Source of the DNA: Entomomonas sp945283395
GTDB taxonomy: Bacteria > Pseudomonadota > Gammaproteobacteria > Pseudomonadales > Pseudomonadaceae
Reading direction: 5' to 3'
Assembly (NCBI GenBank): GCA_946480835.1
Contig: CAMLLC010000009.1
Location: forward strand, 17,030 to 81,029
Length of the DNA: 64,000 nucleotides
A program made the position numbers and the translations under genes. This document shows, piece after piece, positions 8,038-17,956 of the stretch (positions are counted from its first letter, which is position 1; every line of letters starts with the position of its first letter). A model generated the notes under the pieces. It had not been told where the DNA came from. It ran no database searches and saw only the letters and a list, made by a program, of their open reading frames with translations.

Positions 8038-9696
8038 TTATTTTGGATATAAAGGGGGTAGTAAGCTATTTGTGGTGGTAGCAGTTAATTCTTGTTTGGG
8101 TAAACTTTGGATAGCTTGCCATAATTGTTCACCTTGCCAAGCTTGGATTGTTTCAGTTTCACTATAAAGTGCTTTATTGAGCTCTTCTACTGCTTCTGCG
8201 AGAGGGTTATAGCGAGCAACCATTTCAGTTAAATTTTCAGGTTGTTGTTTAACCCAATTGTCTAAAGCTATCCGTGTGGCTTGCGGGTCTTTATCTTGAC
8301 AAGCTTTTTTAATATCATCTAACAGCGTTTTAGGATTAATAACGGGAGATTGCTCTTTAATAATAGCAGGTTGTCGACGGGCATATAGCCATAATCCAAA
8401 GCCTAGTAAAGTGGTGATAGCCAATAGCAAGGTAGCTAATTGCCATAGCCATAGCCTCGGGCTAACCATATGCTGAATAACTTTGGCTGAAGTATTATTG
8501 GGTGCTATATTTGCTGCTTGATCAGTTGGATTATTGGGTAAAGGTGTTGTACTGAATGCAGGATTAGCTGTTACAAGTATTTTATGGGCTGGTAGGGTTG
8601 CGAATTCTAATTGGTCTTTATCAATATTCCACCAAGCTATTTTCATTTCGGGAATAGTTATTTCACCAGTTTGAATAGGAATCAAAACTTGTTGTTCTTC
8701 TCTGTTTCCGTTAGGGGTATTTTGTTGCCAATCATCAGTCAGTTTTGGTTGATCAGGATAACTTCTAATACCTACAATAGTTGGATTGGGTAAAGGGCTA
8801 ATTTGTTGGCTAGTTAAACCAGTGATGCTTATGTTTATACTACGTGTTAATGTATCACCTTGTAGTACTTTATCAATATTTTTATTCCAATGTTCTGTTA
8901 GTGAAACATTTTTAGCAGGTAACCAAGCAGCATTTGTAGGATAGTTAGTAGGTTTAGGCTTTACTTTTAAAGAGAGCTCATTTGAAGCAACGGTTTGGCT
9001 TTGTGTTTGGTTGTGGTCATTAATGACCAGTGCTGAGATGGTAAAAGGGGAAATTTTAATATCACCACTCTTTTGTGCCGATAATGAGTAACGTCTTTCG
9101 ATAACGGTATAGACAACACCATTAATATTTTTGGAATATTGACTATCTTTCAGTTGTTTAATAGAGAAGTCGGGTAGAGTAGGAACTATTAAATTAGTTG
9201 CTTTCACCACTTTTTGCTCATTAGCATAAATACGCAAGGTTAAAATAACTTGTTGTTGAATATAAGCAGTAGGCACCTCTAAGCTAATTTGTGTTTTGAG
9301 AATATCCTTACCATCAACTGAAGTTATGCTTTTGGGCGTTGCCACTAGTTTGATACTAATAGGTTTAGTTTGTTCCTTGCCTAAGCTAATAGGGGGAATA
9401 ACGATGGCATCTACTTGTTGTTTGGGAGTTAAACTAATAATCCAGCGAGATAATGAACGACTCTTACCATTAATATAGTTCATTTCTTGTACCTGTTGAA
9501 TACCTACTAGTTCAAATAGCTTTTTCAGGGGTTCTAGATCAGGATTTTCAGTACCATCTGATGAAATGGTTAAATTAATAGTTTCTCCAAATACCATTTC
9601 AGTTCTATCCACTTCTGCTGATACTTCTGCTTTAGCTAAAGAGCTGATAAGGAGTAAAGAAATAACTAAAATGGCCAATAAACGATTAAATATCAT
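8038..9696 (-). CDS. batD: BatD-like membrane protein
   Basis: 552 residues. A signal peptide (about 1-24, ending AKAEVSA) is followed by a long periplasmic beta-rich region of repeated Ig-like modules (about 25-415). One membrane segment (about 425-445, LWQLATLLLAITTLLGFGLWLY) and a cytoplasmic tail follow. This is the BatD layout (oxygen-tolerance / aerotolerance family). Its ATG overlaps the stop of the batB-type gene by one base (TAATG), so it is translationally coupled. It is the last gene of the MoxR-Bat operon, whose products form a membrane complex with von Willebrand domains and a MoxR ATPase; the client is unknown. Confidence 0.85.
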   Translation of the reverse strand: MIFNRLLAILVISLLLISSLAKAEVSAEVDRTEMVFGETINLTISSDGTENPDLEPLKKLFELVGIQQVQEMNYINGKSRSLSRWIISLTPKQQVDAIVIPPISLGKEQTKPISIKLVATPKSITSVDGKDILKTQISLEVPTAYIQQQVILTLRIYANEQKVVKATNLIVPTLPDFSIKQLKDSQYSKNINGVVYTVIERRYSLSAQKSGDIKISPFTISALVINDHNQTQSQTVASNELSLKVKPKPTNYPTNAAWLPAKNVSLTEHWNKNIDKVLQGDTLTRSINISITGLTSQQISPLPNPTIVGIRSYPDQPKLTDDWQQNTPNGNREEQQVLIPIQTGEITIPEMKIAWWNIDKDQLEFATLPAHKILVTANPAFSTTPLPNNPTDQAANIAPNNTSAKVIQHMVSPRLWLWQLATLLLAITTLLGFGLWLYARRQPAIIKEQSPVINPKTLLDDIKKACQDKDPQATRIALDNWVKQQPENLTEMVARYNPLAEAVEELNKALYSETETIQAWQGEQLWQAIQSLPKQELTATTTNSLLPPLYPK

Positions 9697-11558
9697 TAGT
9701 TATCACCTTTATAGCTTTGTTCATAATAGAATTTTCTACGTAGTAATTCAGAGGGGTCATCAGGGATGGTTCTCAGCCATTGTTGTAGTGATTCATTCTG
9801 TTCCTGTTGCAGATTATCGGTAGCGGAAGGTTGATTAGGGGCAGAATGCTCTAGTTCTTTGGCTTGGTTCTGTTTGACAGAATGATTTTGAGTTCGTTGT
9901 TGGTTATTTTGTTGTGTTTGATTAGTTTGATGAGACGCTCTATTAGGAGATGTATCATTATCATTAGAAGATGTTACAGGCTGATCTTGTTGATCATTAG
10001 TTTTAGTTGGCTGTTGTCCTTGTTGCTGTTGTTCTTTAGTTTGCGAAGAAGAACCTTGCGGCTGTTGTGAAGGCTGTGGTTGATTGTCAGACAAATGCTC
10101 GTTTTGTTGATGCTGAGCACTTTGCCCCGCACCTTTATTATCTTGCTTATTAGTAGCTGGTTGGCTATTTGGGTTTTGTTGCTGTTGCTTCTTTAATAGC
10201 GCTTCTACTAGTTGTTTATTTTTAATAGCTTGGGTAAAGTTAGGTTTAGCATTAATAGCTTTATTCCACTGAGCTATGGCTTCTTGATATTTTCCCTGAC
10301 GAGCTAGGCTATTAGCATAGTTATAAATACCATCTGCTGAGGTTTCATTAGCAAAAATTTGTTCAGCTCGAGAATAATCTTTGTCCTCATAGAAAGAGTA
10401 ACCTTGCCATTGTTTATTTTGAAATCTTTTGGCCGCTTCTTTTGGTTTGTGCTCTTGCAGCAAGTGTTGACCTTGTTGGTCATTATTAAGCCATAATTTC
10501 TGCCATTCAGAGGCTTTAGCTGATTGTGGTGGTAAAGCTAATAATAATAAAGGTAAACAACATAACCAACCTTTGCGTGCTGCTAAAGCAGCTAATGCTA
10601 AGAGCGGGAGGAGTAGCCAATAACCTTGGTCTTGCCAGTAATCAGTTGTGCGTTTTTCCGTATCTACAAAATGCCGCTTATTATTTTTTACATTCGATAA
10701 ATCTAAGGTTTGAATATCATTATTATTTAAGGTAATGGTACTGTAGTGGCCTTTATTTGAATAGGCAAAATTTTTTAAAGTGGTTGCTTCAAGTTTTGGT
10801 AAAATAATTTGTCCTTTAGAATCTTTAATAAAGCCCCCCGTGCTGGATGCAATAGGTGCCCCTTGACTTGTTCCTACACCTAATATATTTAAAGCAATAG
10901 GATGGTTGGCTAATAATTGATTAATGGCCGTTTGTTCTGCATCTGAAAGGCTCGTGGTGACCAGTAAAATTTGTCCTTCATTTATTTGCTGTGTATTAGC
11001 AAGCAGTTTAATAGCCTTAGCTATTGCTAGATCTGCTCTTTGTCCTATGCTTGGCATAATTTCGGGTGAAATATAAGCTAGTAAATTAGCTATAGTAGCT
11101 TGGTCATCAGATAGTGGTACAAGAATATGCGCTGTGTTGGAGTAAACAATAACGGCGGTTTGGGCATCTTTGCGCGCTTTAACGATGTCTAGCACTTTAC
11201 GCTTAGCACTCTGTAATCTACTAGGCGGTATGTCATTAGCTAACATTTTAGGTGTTAGGTCTAATACTATGACAAGCGGTGAGTCTACTTTTAAAGGAGG
11301 TTGTTCGATATGTTGCCAACTAGGGCCTAGTAAAGCTAAAAAAGCTAATAGAACAGCCATGGTGAGAATAATTTTAGGTAATGCAGACTCTTGAGCCGAG
11401 GTGCCACTCAGAAGCCATGGCTGGAAGTTAATTGGAATTATTTTTTGCCAAACACCATTTATTTGATGAGTATGCCATAGTTTCCACATTAACCAGATGA
11501 TCGCCGGTAAAATGACTAAGAAAAGCGGCCGTTGCCAATGTGGCCAAAAAAAGCTCAT
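9696..11558 (-). CDS. batB: BatB/BatC fusion: VWA domain plus TPR and Gln-rich tail
   Basis: 620 residues. Two N-terminal membrane segments (about 10-28 and 62-80), a VWA domain (about 93-270), a third membrane segment (about 310-345), and TPR-like repeats (about 355-450, YNYANSLARQGKYQEAIAQWN) are followed by a low-complexity Gln/Asn/Ser tail (about 455-600). In Bacteroidetes BatB (VWA) and BatC (TPR) are separate; here they are fused, as in Pseudomonas. The VWA metal site is not canonical: DLTPK at 100-104 replaces DxSxS, with Lys in the last position, so metal binding may be lost. It overlaps batA by ATGA and batD by TAATG. Confidence 0.85.
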   Translation of the reverse strand: MSFFWPHWQRPLFLVILPAIIWLMWKLWHTHQINGVWQKIIPINFQPWLLSGTSAQESALPKIILTMAVLLAFLALLGPSWQHIEQPPLKVDSPLVIVLDLTPKMLANDIPPSRLQSAKRKVLDIVKARKDAQTAVIVYSNTAHILVPLSDDQATIANLLAYISPEIMPSIGQRADLAIAKAIKLLANTQQINEGQILLVTTSLSDAEQTAINQLLANHPIALNILGVGTSQGAPIASSTGGFIKDSKGQIILPKLEATTLKNFAYSNKGHYSTITLNNNDIQTLDLSNVKNNKRHFVDTEKRTTDYWQDQGYWLLLPLLALAALAARKGWLCCLPLLLLALPPQSAKASEWQKLWLNNDQQGQHLLQEHKPKEAAKRFQNKQWQGYSFYEDKDYSRAEQIFANETSADGIYNYANSLARQGKYQEAIAQWNKAINAKPNFTQAIKNKQLVEALLKKQQQQNPNSQPATNKQDNKGAGQSAQHQQNEHLSDNQPQPSQQPQGSSSQTKEQQQQGQQPTKTNDQQDQPVTSSNDNDTSPNRASHQTNQTQQNNQQRTQNHSVKQNQAKELEHSAPNQPSATDNLQQEQNESLQQWLRTIPDDPSELLRRKFYYEQSYKGDN

Positions 11559-12550
11559 AATGGCCTCCAGTTTCTTAATGGAGGATAAAGTTTAAAAATA
11601 ATAAGAAACATAGTTAGCAATAAAGCAACTGCTAAGGGATAACTATAATATTCTTGAATATAGCGAGTTTGTTCTAAAGGTTGCTTTACAGGTTCTAATT
11701 TATTAAGGATTGCTGAAATTTTGGCAAGATCAGCTTCAGATCTGGCACGGAAATATTGTCCACCAGTTTCTTTAGCTATTTGTCTGAGACTGTCTTCATC
11801 TAAATCAGCGGATGCAGAATAATTAGTAAAACCATACCTAATCATTTTATCTGAGCCTATGCCTATGGTATAAATTTTTACTTTAGCCTGAACCGCTAAC
11901 TTAGTAGCGGCTGAGGGCTGGATATTGCCTGCATTATTTGAACCATCAGTTATAATAATCAAGACTCGGGAGTTTTCTGCTTGTCCATAAAGTCTTTTAG
12001 TGCCAAGGGCAATAGCGTCCCCTATAGCGGTTTGAGTCCCAGCAATACCTATCATAGCTTCATCTAACCAAGTTTTGACTGTTTTACGATCGAAGGTGAG
12101 AGGAGATTGTAAATAGGCATTACTGCCAAAGAGAATAAGTCCTACTCGGTCGCCATGCCTACTTTCTATAAAAGGCCCAAATAGTTTTTTGATTAAGCTA
12201 AGTCTGTCAACAAGTCTCCCTTGCCATGTCATATCACTTTCTTGCATAGAGCCAGAAGTATCTACTGCCATTAGTAGATCACGTCCGGTAGGTTGAGAGG
12301 GCAAAGTGTCTCCTACCCACTGTGGACGGGCAGCCGCTATAACTAATGAGAGCCAAATAAATATCCATGGGAATAGAGTTGGCCATGAAGTACGGCTTGC
12401 ATAAGTTGTTTGTCCTGATATAGCTGCTAGTTCTTCCAAAAAAGTAACATTAAGTGCTGTGGTATCTTGTTTTGCAGCTGGTAATAACCAACGTAACAAC
12501 CAAGGCAAAGGTAAAAGAATGAATAGCCAAGGCCAAGCAAAGTCAAACAT
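11555..12550 (-). CDS. batA: BatA-type VWA membrane protein
   Basis: 331 residues. N-terminal hydrophobic segments (about 1-22 and 58-75) precede the VWA domain (about 90-280), and a C-terminal membrane segment lies near 305-322. The metal-ion-dependent adhesion site is intact: Asp97-Thr-Ser99-Gly-Ser101, with later TAIGDAIALG and ITDGSNNAG blocks. In contrast to the next gene, this VWA can bind a divalent ion. It overlaps the DUF4381 gene upstream by 8 bases and batB downstream by 4. It probably works with MoxR as a chaperone-like membrane complex. Confidence 0.88.
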   Translation of the reverse strand: MFDFAWPWLFILLPLPWLLRWLLPAAKQDTTALNVTFLEELAAISGQTTYASRTSWPTLFPWIFIWLSLVIAAARPQWVGDTLPSQPTGRDLLMAVDTSGSMQESDMTWQGRLVDRLSLIKKLFGPFIESRHGDRVGLILFGSNAYLQSPLTFDRKTVKTWLDEAMIGIAGTQTAIGDAIALGTKRLYGQAENSRVLIIITDGSNNAGNIQPSAATKLAVQAKVKIYTIGIGSDKMIRYGFTNYSASADLDEDSLRQIAKETGGQYFRARSEADLAKISAILNKLEPVKQPLEQTRYIQEYYSYPLAVALLLTMFLIIFKLYPPLRNWRPL

Positions 12551-13046
12551 AATAGGTAATCCAATGTTCTAATGCTGAATAAAGAGACTCTAGGGTCGTT
12601 TTATCTATGCAATAGTTAGCTTGATACTCGCCATCTACTAACATAGTAAATTGATTAATATGAGCAGTTGGGCATTTGCTATCTAAAAAATTAAGCCAAG
12701 CATGTCCTATTAATACCTTAGAGTTTTCTGTGGGATATTGACTATTACAAATTCTCTTAAGAAGATCATTAATGTGTTGTAACCATTCTCCAGCGGGTTG
12801 ATCATAAGGTATCGGAAGGTTGTTTAATACTTTTAGAGCAGTTTGACGCATTGAATCCGGTGTAGTAACAGGGCTAGTAACAGTTTTGGGCGAGTTAGTT
12901 CTTTGAGTAATAACACGCCGCACTATAATAACTAATATTAGTAAAGCGAAACCAGCCATTAAGATCCACCAAATAGGAGCTAATGGCCACCAACCTACTG
13001 GAGGGGGAGCTATTAAAGGTTCTAAAGGCAGTTGTTGAGGATCCAT
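12543..13046 (-). CDS. DUF4381 membrane protein of the MoxR-Bat operon
   Basis: 167 residues. A proline-rich N terminus (PLIAPPPVGWWPLAP) leads into one membrane segment (about 26-44, WILMAGFALLILVIIVRR), then a soluble helical domain (about 60-167). This matches DUF4381, which always sits between the DUF58 and BatA genes in this operon type. It overlaps batA by 8 bases. The role is probably structural; none is proven. Confidence 0.85.
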   Translation of the reverse strand: MDPQQLPLEPLIAPPPVGWWPLAPIWWILMAGFALLILVIIVRRVITQRTNSPKTVTSPVTTPDSMRQTALKVLNNLPIPYDQPAGEWLQHINDLLKRICNSQYPTENSKVLIGHAWLNFLDSKCPTAHINQFTMLVDGEYQANYCIDKTTLESLYSALEHWITYYV

Positions 13047-13060
13047 AACTTTTTATAACC

Positions 13061-14011
13061 TTAACGTTGTTTATCTACTAGTGGTTTAATTTGTTCTATT
13101 AAGTCTTGTTCAGTATTAATGGGAAATAATTTAGCCGCTATTTTTTTTGTTAACTCCTGCCATTGTTGTTGTCGCTGTATAGCTTGCTGAGTATAGGCTG
13201 CTCTTATTTTGTGATTATTAGTATCTAGCATAAGCTGTTGCCCGCCTTGCGCAAACCGTAAATAGCCAGCTTGAGGTAACTCATGGTCTATGGGATCATA
13301 GACAGGTAATAAAACAATATCCATGTGAATTGCTAAATGTTGTAAAATTTGTTGGCTGGCAAAGTCAAGCGAGCGTTCATCTATGATGATAAACAATAAA
13401 CTACCAGGTCGTAAAACTTCTTTAGCTTGTTTAAATGCCAGCAGTAAATTATTAGTTAGCACAGGAGTTAATGGTTCATTAATAAGCTGTGAATTCATCT
13501 GACTTAAGTAATTAATAAATTGTAGCAGGCTTCTTTTAGTTAAGCGGGGGCGTACTACTCTTTGCTCTAATTCATTAAAAACAAGCCCTCCTATTCTATC
13601 GTTATTATCTAAAGCTGCCCAACCTAATAGGCTAGCTAAGCGTGTACAAACAACTGATTTGAGACTTTGTCCAGTGCCTAAGAAGAGTGATTTAGTTTGT
13701 TCTACTAATAAAAATACTGGGCGTTCTTTTTCTTCATGAAATAATTTTGTATGAACTTGTTGGCTACGGGCAGTCACACGCCAATCAATACTTCTGATAT
13801 CATCACCAGGTAGATAAACTCTCACTTGATCAAAATCTACACCGCGCCCTCTGAGTTTTGAATGATGCGCACCTACTAGTGGGCTACGCCTATTATTAGC
13901 ATTGAATAAAGTTAGACCTTTTAGTAGATAACGCATTTCTAGCAGCTCTTCAAGGCTAGTGTGTACTCCTTTTTCGTTGGGGATAGGATTCATGGAGGCT
14001 GAGTTAGACAT
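13061..14011 (-). CDS. DUF58 protein of the MoxR-Bat operon
   Basis: 316 residues. The DUF58 signature appears as SKLRGRGVDFDQVRVYLPGD followed by DIRSIDWRVTARS, with a VWA-like fold in the remainder (LFIIIDERS near 205-212). Family members are paired with MoxR ATPases and thought to bind or present substrates. The start lies 2 bases beyond the moxR stop. An internal Met (residue 7) is an alternative start; neither has a strong ribosome site. Confidence 0.88.
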   Translation of the reverse strand: MSNSASMNPIPNEKGVHTSLEELLEMRYLLKGLTLFNANNRRSPLVGAHHSKLRGRGVDFDQVRVYLPGDDIRSIDWRVTARSQQVHTKLFHEEKERPVFLLVEQTKSLFLGTGQSLKSVVCTRLASLLGWAALDNNDRIGGLVFNELEQRVVRPRLTKRSLLQFINYLSQMNSQLINEPLTPVLTNNLLLAFKQAKEVLRPGSLLFIIIDERSLDFASQQILQHLAIHMDIVLLPVYDPIDHELPQAGYLRFAQGGQQLMLDTNNHKIRAAYTQQAIQRQQQWQELTKKIAAKLFPINTEQDLIEQIKPLVDKQR

Positions 14012-14013
14012 GA

Positions 14014-14973
14014 TTAAGCAACGGGAACATCATCTATAATACGTTGTATCACTTGATCTTGAGTAATACCCTGTGCTTCAGCTTCAAAAGATAGAATTAA
14101 ACGATGTCTTAGCACGTCGAAAATTACTGCTTGGATATCTTCAGGGCTAACAAAGTCTCTTTCTTTAAGCCATGCATGGGCTCGCGCACATTTATCTAAA
14201 GCAATAGTGGCACGCGGGCTACCACCATAACTTAACCAATCAGCCAATTGTGCATCATAACGTTCAGGGGTACGAGTAGCCATAATGAGTTGTACAAGGT
14301 ATTCTTCTACCGCATCTGCCATATACAGTTGCATTATGTCTTTGCGAGCCTCAAAAATGGCTTGTTGGTTGACTTTCTGGGGAGCCTTTGTTTCTCCATG
14401 TAATGCTTCATTTCTATTTAATTGTAGAATTTGTCGCTCTACATTGGATTCAGGATAGCCAATTTTTACATGCATGAGAAAGCGATCTAACTGAGCTTCA
14501 GGCAATGGATAAGTCCCTTCCTGTTCAATCGGGTTTTGAGTAGCCATTACTAAGAATAAAGCAGGAAGACAATAGGTTGTATTGCCAACAGAAACTTGTC
14601 GTTCGGCCATAGCTTCTAATAAGGCAGATTGTACTTTAGCAGGGGCACGATTTATTTCATCAGCGAGAATAAGATTATGAAAGATAGGGCCTTCTTGAAA
14701 AGAAAAGGTAGCCGTTTCAGCTCGGTAAATATCACTTCCAGTAATATCGGCTGGTAATAGATCAGGAGTAAATTGAATACGCTGAAAACTCGCTTCCATT
14801 CCTTCTGAAAGTTCTTTAATGGCTTTGGTTTTGGCTAAACCGGGAGCCCCTTCTACCAAAATATGGCCATCGGCTAATAAAGCAATGAGTAATCGCTCTA
14901 TAAGCTTATCTTGACCTAAGATTTGACTTGCTAAAAATTGGCGAAGTCCAAGTAATTCAGCACGGTATTGCAT
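14014..14973 (-). CDS. MoxR-family AAA+ ATPase
   Basis: 319 residues, full length for MoxR. Walker A is GAPGLAKTK (about 41-49), Walker B LILADEINRAP (about 104-114), sensor 1 lies around VMATQNPIEQEGTYPLPEAQ, and the C-terminal lid ends the chain. MoxR ATPases act as chaperones for VWA-domain partners, here BatA and the BatB/C fusion encoded just downstream. It is the first gene of a tightly packed six-gene operon running to 8038; the 135-base gap upstream (14974-15108) should hold the promoter. Confidence 0.9.
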   Translation of the reverse strand: MQYRAELLGLRQFLASQILGQDKLIERLLIALLADGHILVEGAPGLAKTKAIKELSEGMEASFQRIQFTPDLLPADITGSDIYRAETATFSFQEGPIFHNLILADEINRAPAKVQSALLEAMAERQVSVGNTTYCLPALFLVMATQNPIEQEGTYPLPEAQLDRFLMHVKIGYPESNVERQILQLNRNEALHGETKAPQKVNQQAIFEARKDIMQLYMADAVEEYLVQLIMATRTPERYDAQLADWLSYGGSPRATIALDKCARAHAWLKERDFVSPEDIQAVIFDVLRHRLILSFEAEAQGITQDQVIQRIIDDVPVA

Positions 14974-15108
14974 GGATAATTTCCTTTTAAGTTAAGGCCA
15001 TTAAAAATATGAAATAATAAATAGTATTTTAAATGACAATAATATCCCCTATTAATTAGCAAGAACATTATGAAGATTGCAACAAAATATGGCAATTTAA
15101 AGCATAAG

Positions 15109-15693
15109 TTACTTGTTATTTTTTAGTAATGCAGGTTTTTCATCCGGAGCATGGCAAAGTAAATAGAGGCTTGTGAGTAATTCCGGGATTCGCTCCAACA
15201 TGTCGGCCACTAAGTCATTATCTTGCATTACATCAGCAAACTCGGTTTCTTCTTCAAACAGTTTAGACCCTACCATGATGGGTAGTAACAATTCGCTAAC
15301 TTCTTCTTCTTTATTAGCGAACCACGCATCTTCTCTTAAAAATACCCCTTCCATAAAGCCAATACACCATTCATGTATTTGGGATTCTTCTAAATCTTCA
15401 CCAGGGTCAAGATCGCAAGGTAGCGTAAAATCTTCTTCAGAAAAAAGAGCTCGTAGAATCTGCATTTTTAAACCTATTAAGGCTTTTTCTACTTCTCTAC
15501 GCTCTTCATCGGAAGTAAATAGGGGATTTTCACCAAATAAAATATCTAGCCATTCTTGTTCAGGAATATCTAAAGGGCAGATACAAAGCGAAGTTAGATA
15601 ACCATGAGCTTGGATATAGGTCATCATTTCTTCATGGATATCTTGATCCAAGAAAGCTTGCAATGAGTTATTAGCATTCATTGTAAATACCAT
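15109..15693 (-). CDS. YecA/YgfB family (UPF0149) protein
   Basis: 194 residues, acidic, all-helical, with the family landmarks YIQAHGYLTSLCICPLDIP near the start and IHEWCIGFMEGVF in the middle. There is no C-terminal SEC-C zinc motif, so it is the short YecA form. Function in this family is poorly defined. AAGGT 8 bases before the ATG at 15693 supports this start over Met5. It is divergent from recQ, sharing a 140-base promoter region. Confidence 0.8.
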   Translation of the reverse strand: MVFTMNANNSLQAFLDQDIHEEMMTYIQAHGYLTSLCICPLDIPEQEWLDILFGENPLFTSDEERREVEKALIGLKMQILRALFSEEDFTLPCDLDPGEDLEESQIHEWCIGFMEGVFLREDAWFANKEEEVSELLLPIMVGSKLFEEETEFADVMQDNDLVADMLERIPELLTSLYLLCHAPDEKPALLKNNK

Positions 15694-15833
15694 AGAGTCT
15701 ACCTTAACAGAGAACTAATACCAACATAGTAGAACATATTACGACTTATTTCATGTATTTTCTTCATTAATTTGTTATTTATAGCCTATTCTGTGGTGTA
15801 TTTGTATAATTCACGGATGAATTTGGAGTATTT

Positions 15834-17951
15834 ATGCAAAAGCAAGCATTATCCATTTTAAAAAGTATCTTTGGTTATGATTCTTTTCGAGGCCAGCAAG
15901 CTGCTATTATAGATCACATAGTCAGGGGTAAGGATGCACTAGTATTAATGCCTACAGGGGGAGGTAAATCTATTTGTTTCCAGATTCCTGCGATGTTAAA
16001 AGATGGTTTGGCTGTGGTTATTTCGCCACTTATTGCGTTAATGCAAGATCAAGTTATAACATTAAATGAATTAGGTATTAAAGCGGCAGCCCTGAATTCT
16101 TCGCTGTCAGCGCAGCAACAAAGAGACATTGCTAGAGATTTAATGGCAGGTAAAATAAAATTTCTGTATGTTGCTCCAGAGCGTCTTGTGCAAGAGCGGA
16201 TGTTGAGTTTTTTGCAACATTTACCTATCGCACTATTTGCTATAGATGAAGCCCATTGTGTATCTCAATGGGGGCATGATTTTCGCCCTGAGTATTTACA
16301 ACTTGGTCAGTTGGCTAAATTATTTGGTGATGTTCCTCGTGTAGCGCTTACTGCAACAGCTGACACTAGAACACAACAAGAGATTGTTGACAAGTTACAA
16401 CTTCATCAGGCTAAAACGTTTGTAGCTAGTTTTGATAGACCTAATATTTTTTATCGTATTCAGTCAAAAGAACAACCCCGTAAGCAATTGTTAAATTTTT
16501 TAATTGATAAGAAAGAAGTAGCGGGTATCGTTTATTGTATGTCTCGCAAAAGGGTTGAAGAAACGGCAGCGTTTTTATGTAGTCAAGGTTATAATGCATT
16601 GCCCTATCATGCAGGATTATCGAGTGAGATAAGAAATACCAATCAGCAAAGATTTATCAATGAAGAAGGGATAATCATGGTAGCAACCATAGCTTTTGGT
16701 ATGGGCATTGACAAGCCAAATGTTAGGTTTGTCGCCCATTTAGACTTGCCTAAAAGCTTAGAAGCTTATTATCAAGAGACAGGGCGAGCTGGGCGTGATG
16801 GGTTACCCTCTGAAGCTTGGATGGTATATGGTCTGCAAGATGTCTTGCTTAATCAACAGTTAATAGTGCAATCAGAGGCTAGTGAACAGCATAAAAAAGT
16901 TGAATTATATAAGTTGCAGGCTATGTTAGCACTTTGTGAGGAAACACGTTGCCGCCGCCAAGTATTATTAGCCTATTTTGATGAGGTATTAGCTGAGCCT
17001 TGTGGCTATTGTGATAATTGCCGTGATAATGTACAAACATGGGATGCCACAGAAGCGGCTAGAAAAGCGTTATCAGCTATTTATAGAACAGGGCAGCGCT
17101 ATGGGGTAGGGCATTTAGTAGATGTATTATTAGGGCGTGGCACGGACAAAGTCAGGGAGTTAGGACATCAATATTTATCAGTGTTTGGCATAGGTAAACA
17201 AATAGCTGAAAAGACTTGGCGAACTTTGTTTCGACAATTAATTATTAGAAATTTGGTAACAATAGATTTAGAGGGTTTTTCAGGATTACGTCTTACTGAC
17301 AATTGTAGAGCTGTATTAAGAGGCGAAGAAAAATTACAGTTAAGGGTTGATCAAATTCCTAAACTCGATAAACCAAGGACAGTTATTCATCATGTTAGGG
17401 AAGATGAGAAAAAGCTATGGGAAGCCTTACGTACTTTACGAAGAAGATTGGCAGAGGAGCATAATGTACCACCATATGTTATCTTCCATGATGCGACAAT
17501 ACTTGAAATGTTAAGATTAAAACCTCGTACTCTGGGTGATATGGCCATGATAAATGGTATTGGTAGTCATAAGTTAGAAAATTATGGTCCGGCTTTTCTG
17601 GAGGTTATCAATGGAGAGCAATCAGTTAGCGATTCAAGAGCAAGAGATATTCAATATGAAATAATAGCGTTGGCAAGGGCGGGTATGGTTGTAGAACAAA
17701 TAGCACATAAATTAAACTGTACATCTAGGGTAGTGTATAGAGCATTAGCAGAGGCTATAAGCCAACAACAACTTTCTTTAGAACAAGCCTTGGATTTACC
17801 AGAGGATTTGTTAGATAGGATTAGACATTCATTTTTAGAGGAAGAGGGTAAGTTAGCTTCCGTCCCTAAGGTTTATAAACAATTAGGTGGAGAGGTTGAA
17901 GAAGGTGTTCTATACTGTGTGCATTCAGCATTAGCGGATATATTCGGTTAG
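15834..17951 (+). CDS. recQ: ATP-dependent DNA helicase RecQ
   Basis: 705 residues. The helicase core has Walker A MPTGGGKS (39-46) and DEAH at 138-141 in AIDEAHCVSQWGHDFRPEY, with the motif VI region TGRAGRDG. A four-cysteine zinc subdomain follows (C..TRC then PCGYCDNC), then the RQC winged helix, an HRDC domain (about 520-600) and about 90 extra C-terminal residues with a helix-turn-helix-like segment (VEQIAHKLNCTSRVVYRAL). The E. coli enzyme is about 610 residues; this longer form is also seen in Pseudomonas. It unwinds 3'-5' in RecF-pathway repair. A phosphatase gene follows after 5 bases. Confidence 0.95.
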   Translation: MQKQALSILKSIFGYDSFRGQQAAIIDHIVRGKDALVLMPTGGGKSICFQIPAMLKDGLAVVISPLIALMQDQVITLNELGIKAAALNSSLSAQQQRDIARDLMAGKIKFLYVAPERLVQERMLSFLQHLPIALFAIDEAHCVSQWGHDFRPEYLQLGQLAKLFGDVPRVALTATADTRTQQEIVDKLQLHQAKTFVASFDRPNIFYRIQSKEQPRKQLLNFLIDKKEVAGIVYCMSRKRVEETAAFLCSQGYNALPYHAGLSSEIRNTNQQRFINEEGIIMVATIAFGMGIDKPNVRFVAHLDLPKSLEAYYQETGRAGRDGLPSEAWMVYGLQDVLLNQQLIVQSEASEQHKKVELYKLQAMLALCEETRCRRQVLLAYFDEVLAEPCGYCDNCRDNVQTWDATEAARKALSAIYRTGQRYGVGHLVDVLLGRGTDKVRELGHQYLSVFGIGKQIAEKTWRTLFRQLIIRNLVTIDLEGFSGLRLTDNCRAVLRGEEKLQLRVDQIPKLDKPRTVIHHVREDEKKLWEALRTLRRRLAEEHNVPPYVIFHDATILEMLRLKPRTLGDMAMINGIGSHKLENYGPAFLEVINGEQSVSDSRARDIQYEIIALARAGMVVEQIAHKLNCTSRVVYRALAEAISQQQLSLEQALDLPEDLLDRIRHSFLEEEGKLASVPKVYKQLGGEVEEGVLYCVHSALADIFG

Positions 17952-17956
17952 CTTAT

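Noticed and set aside
15173..15601. Plus-strand 142-codon Ser-rich frame
   Set aside because: Antisense of the YecA-family gene, with no ribosome site.
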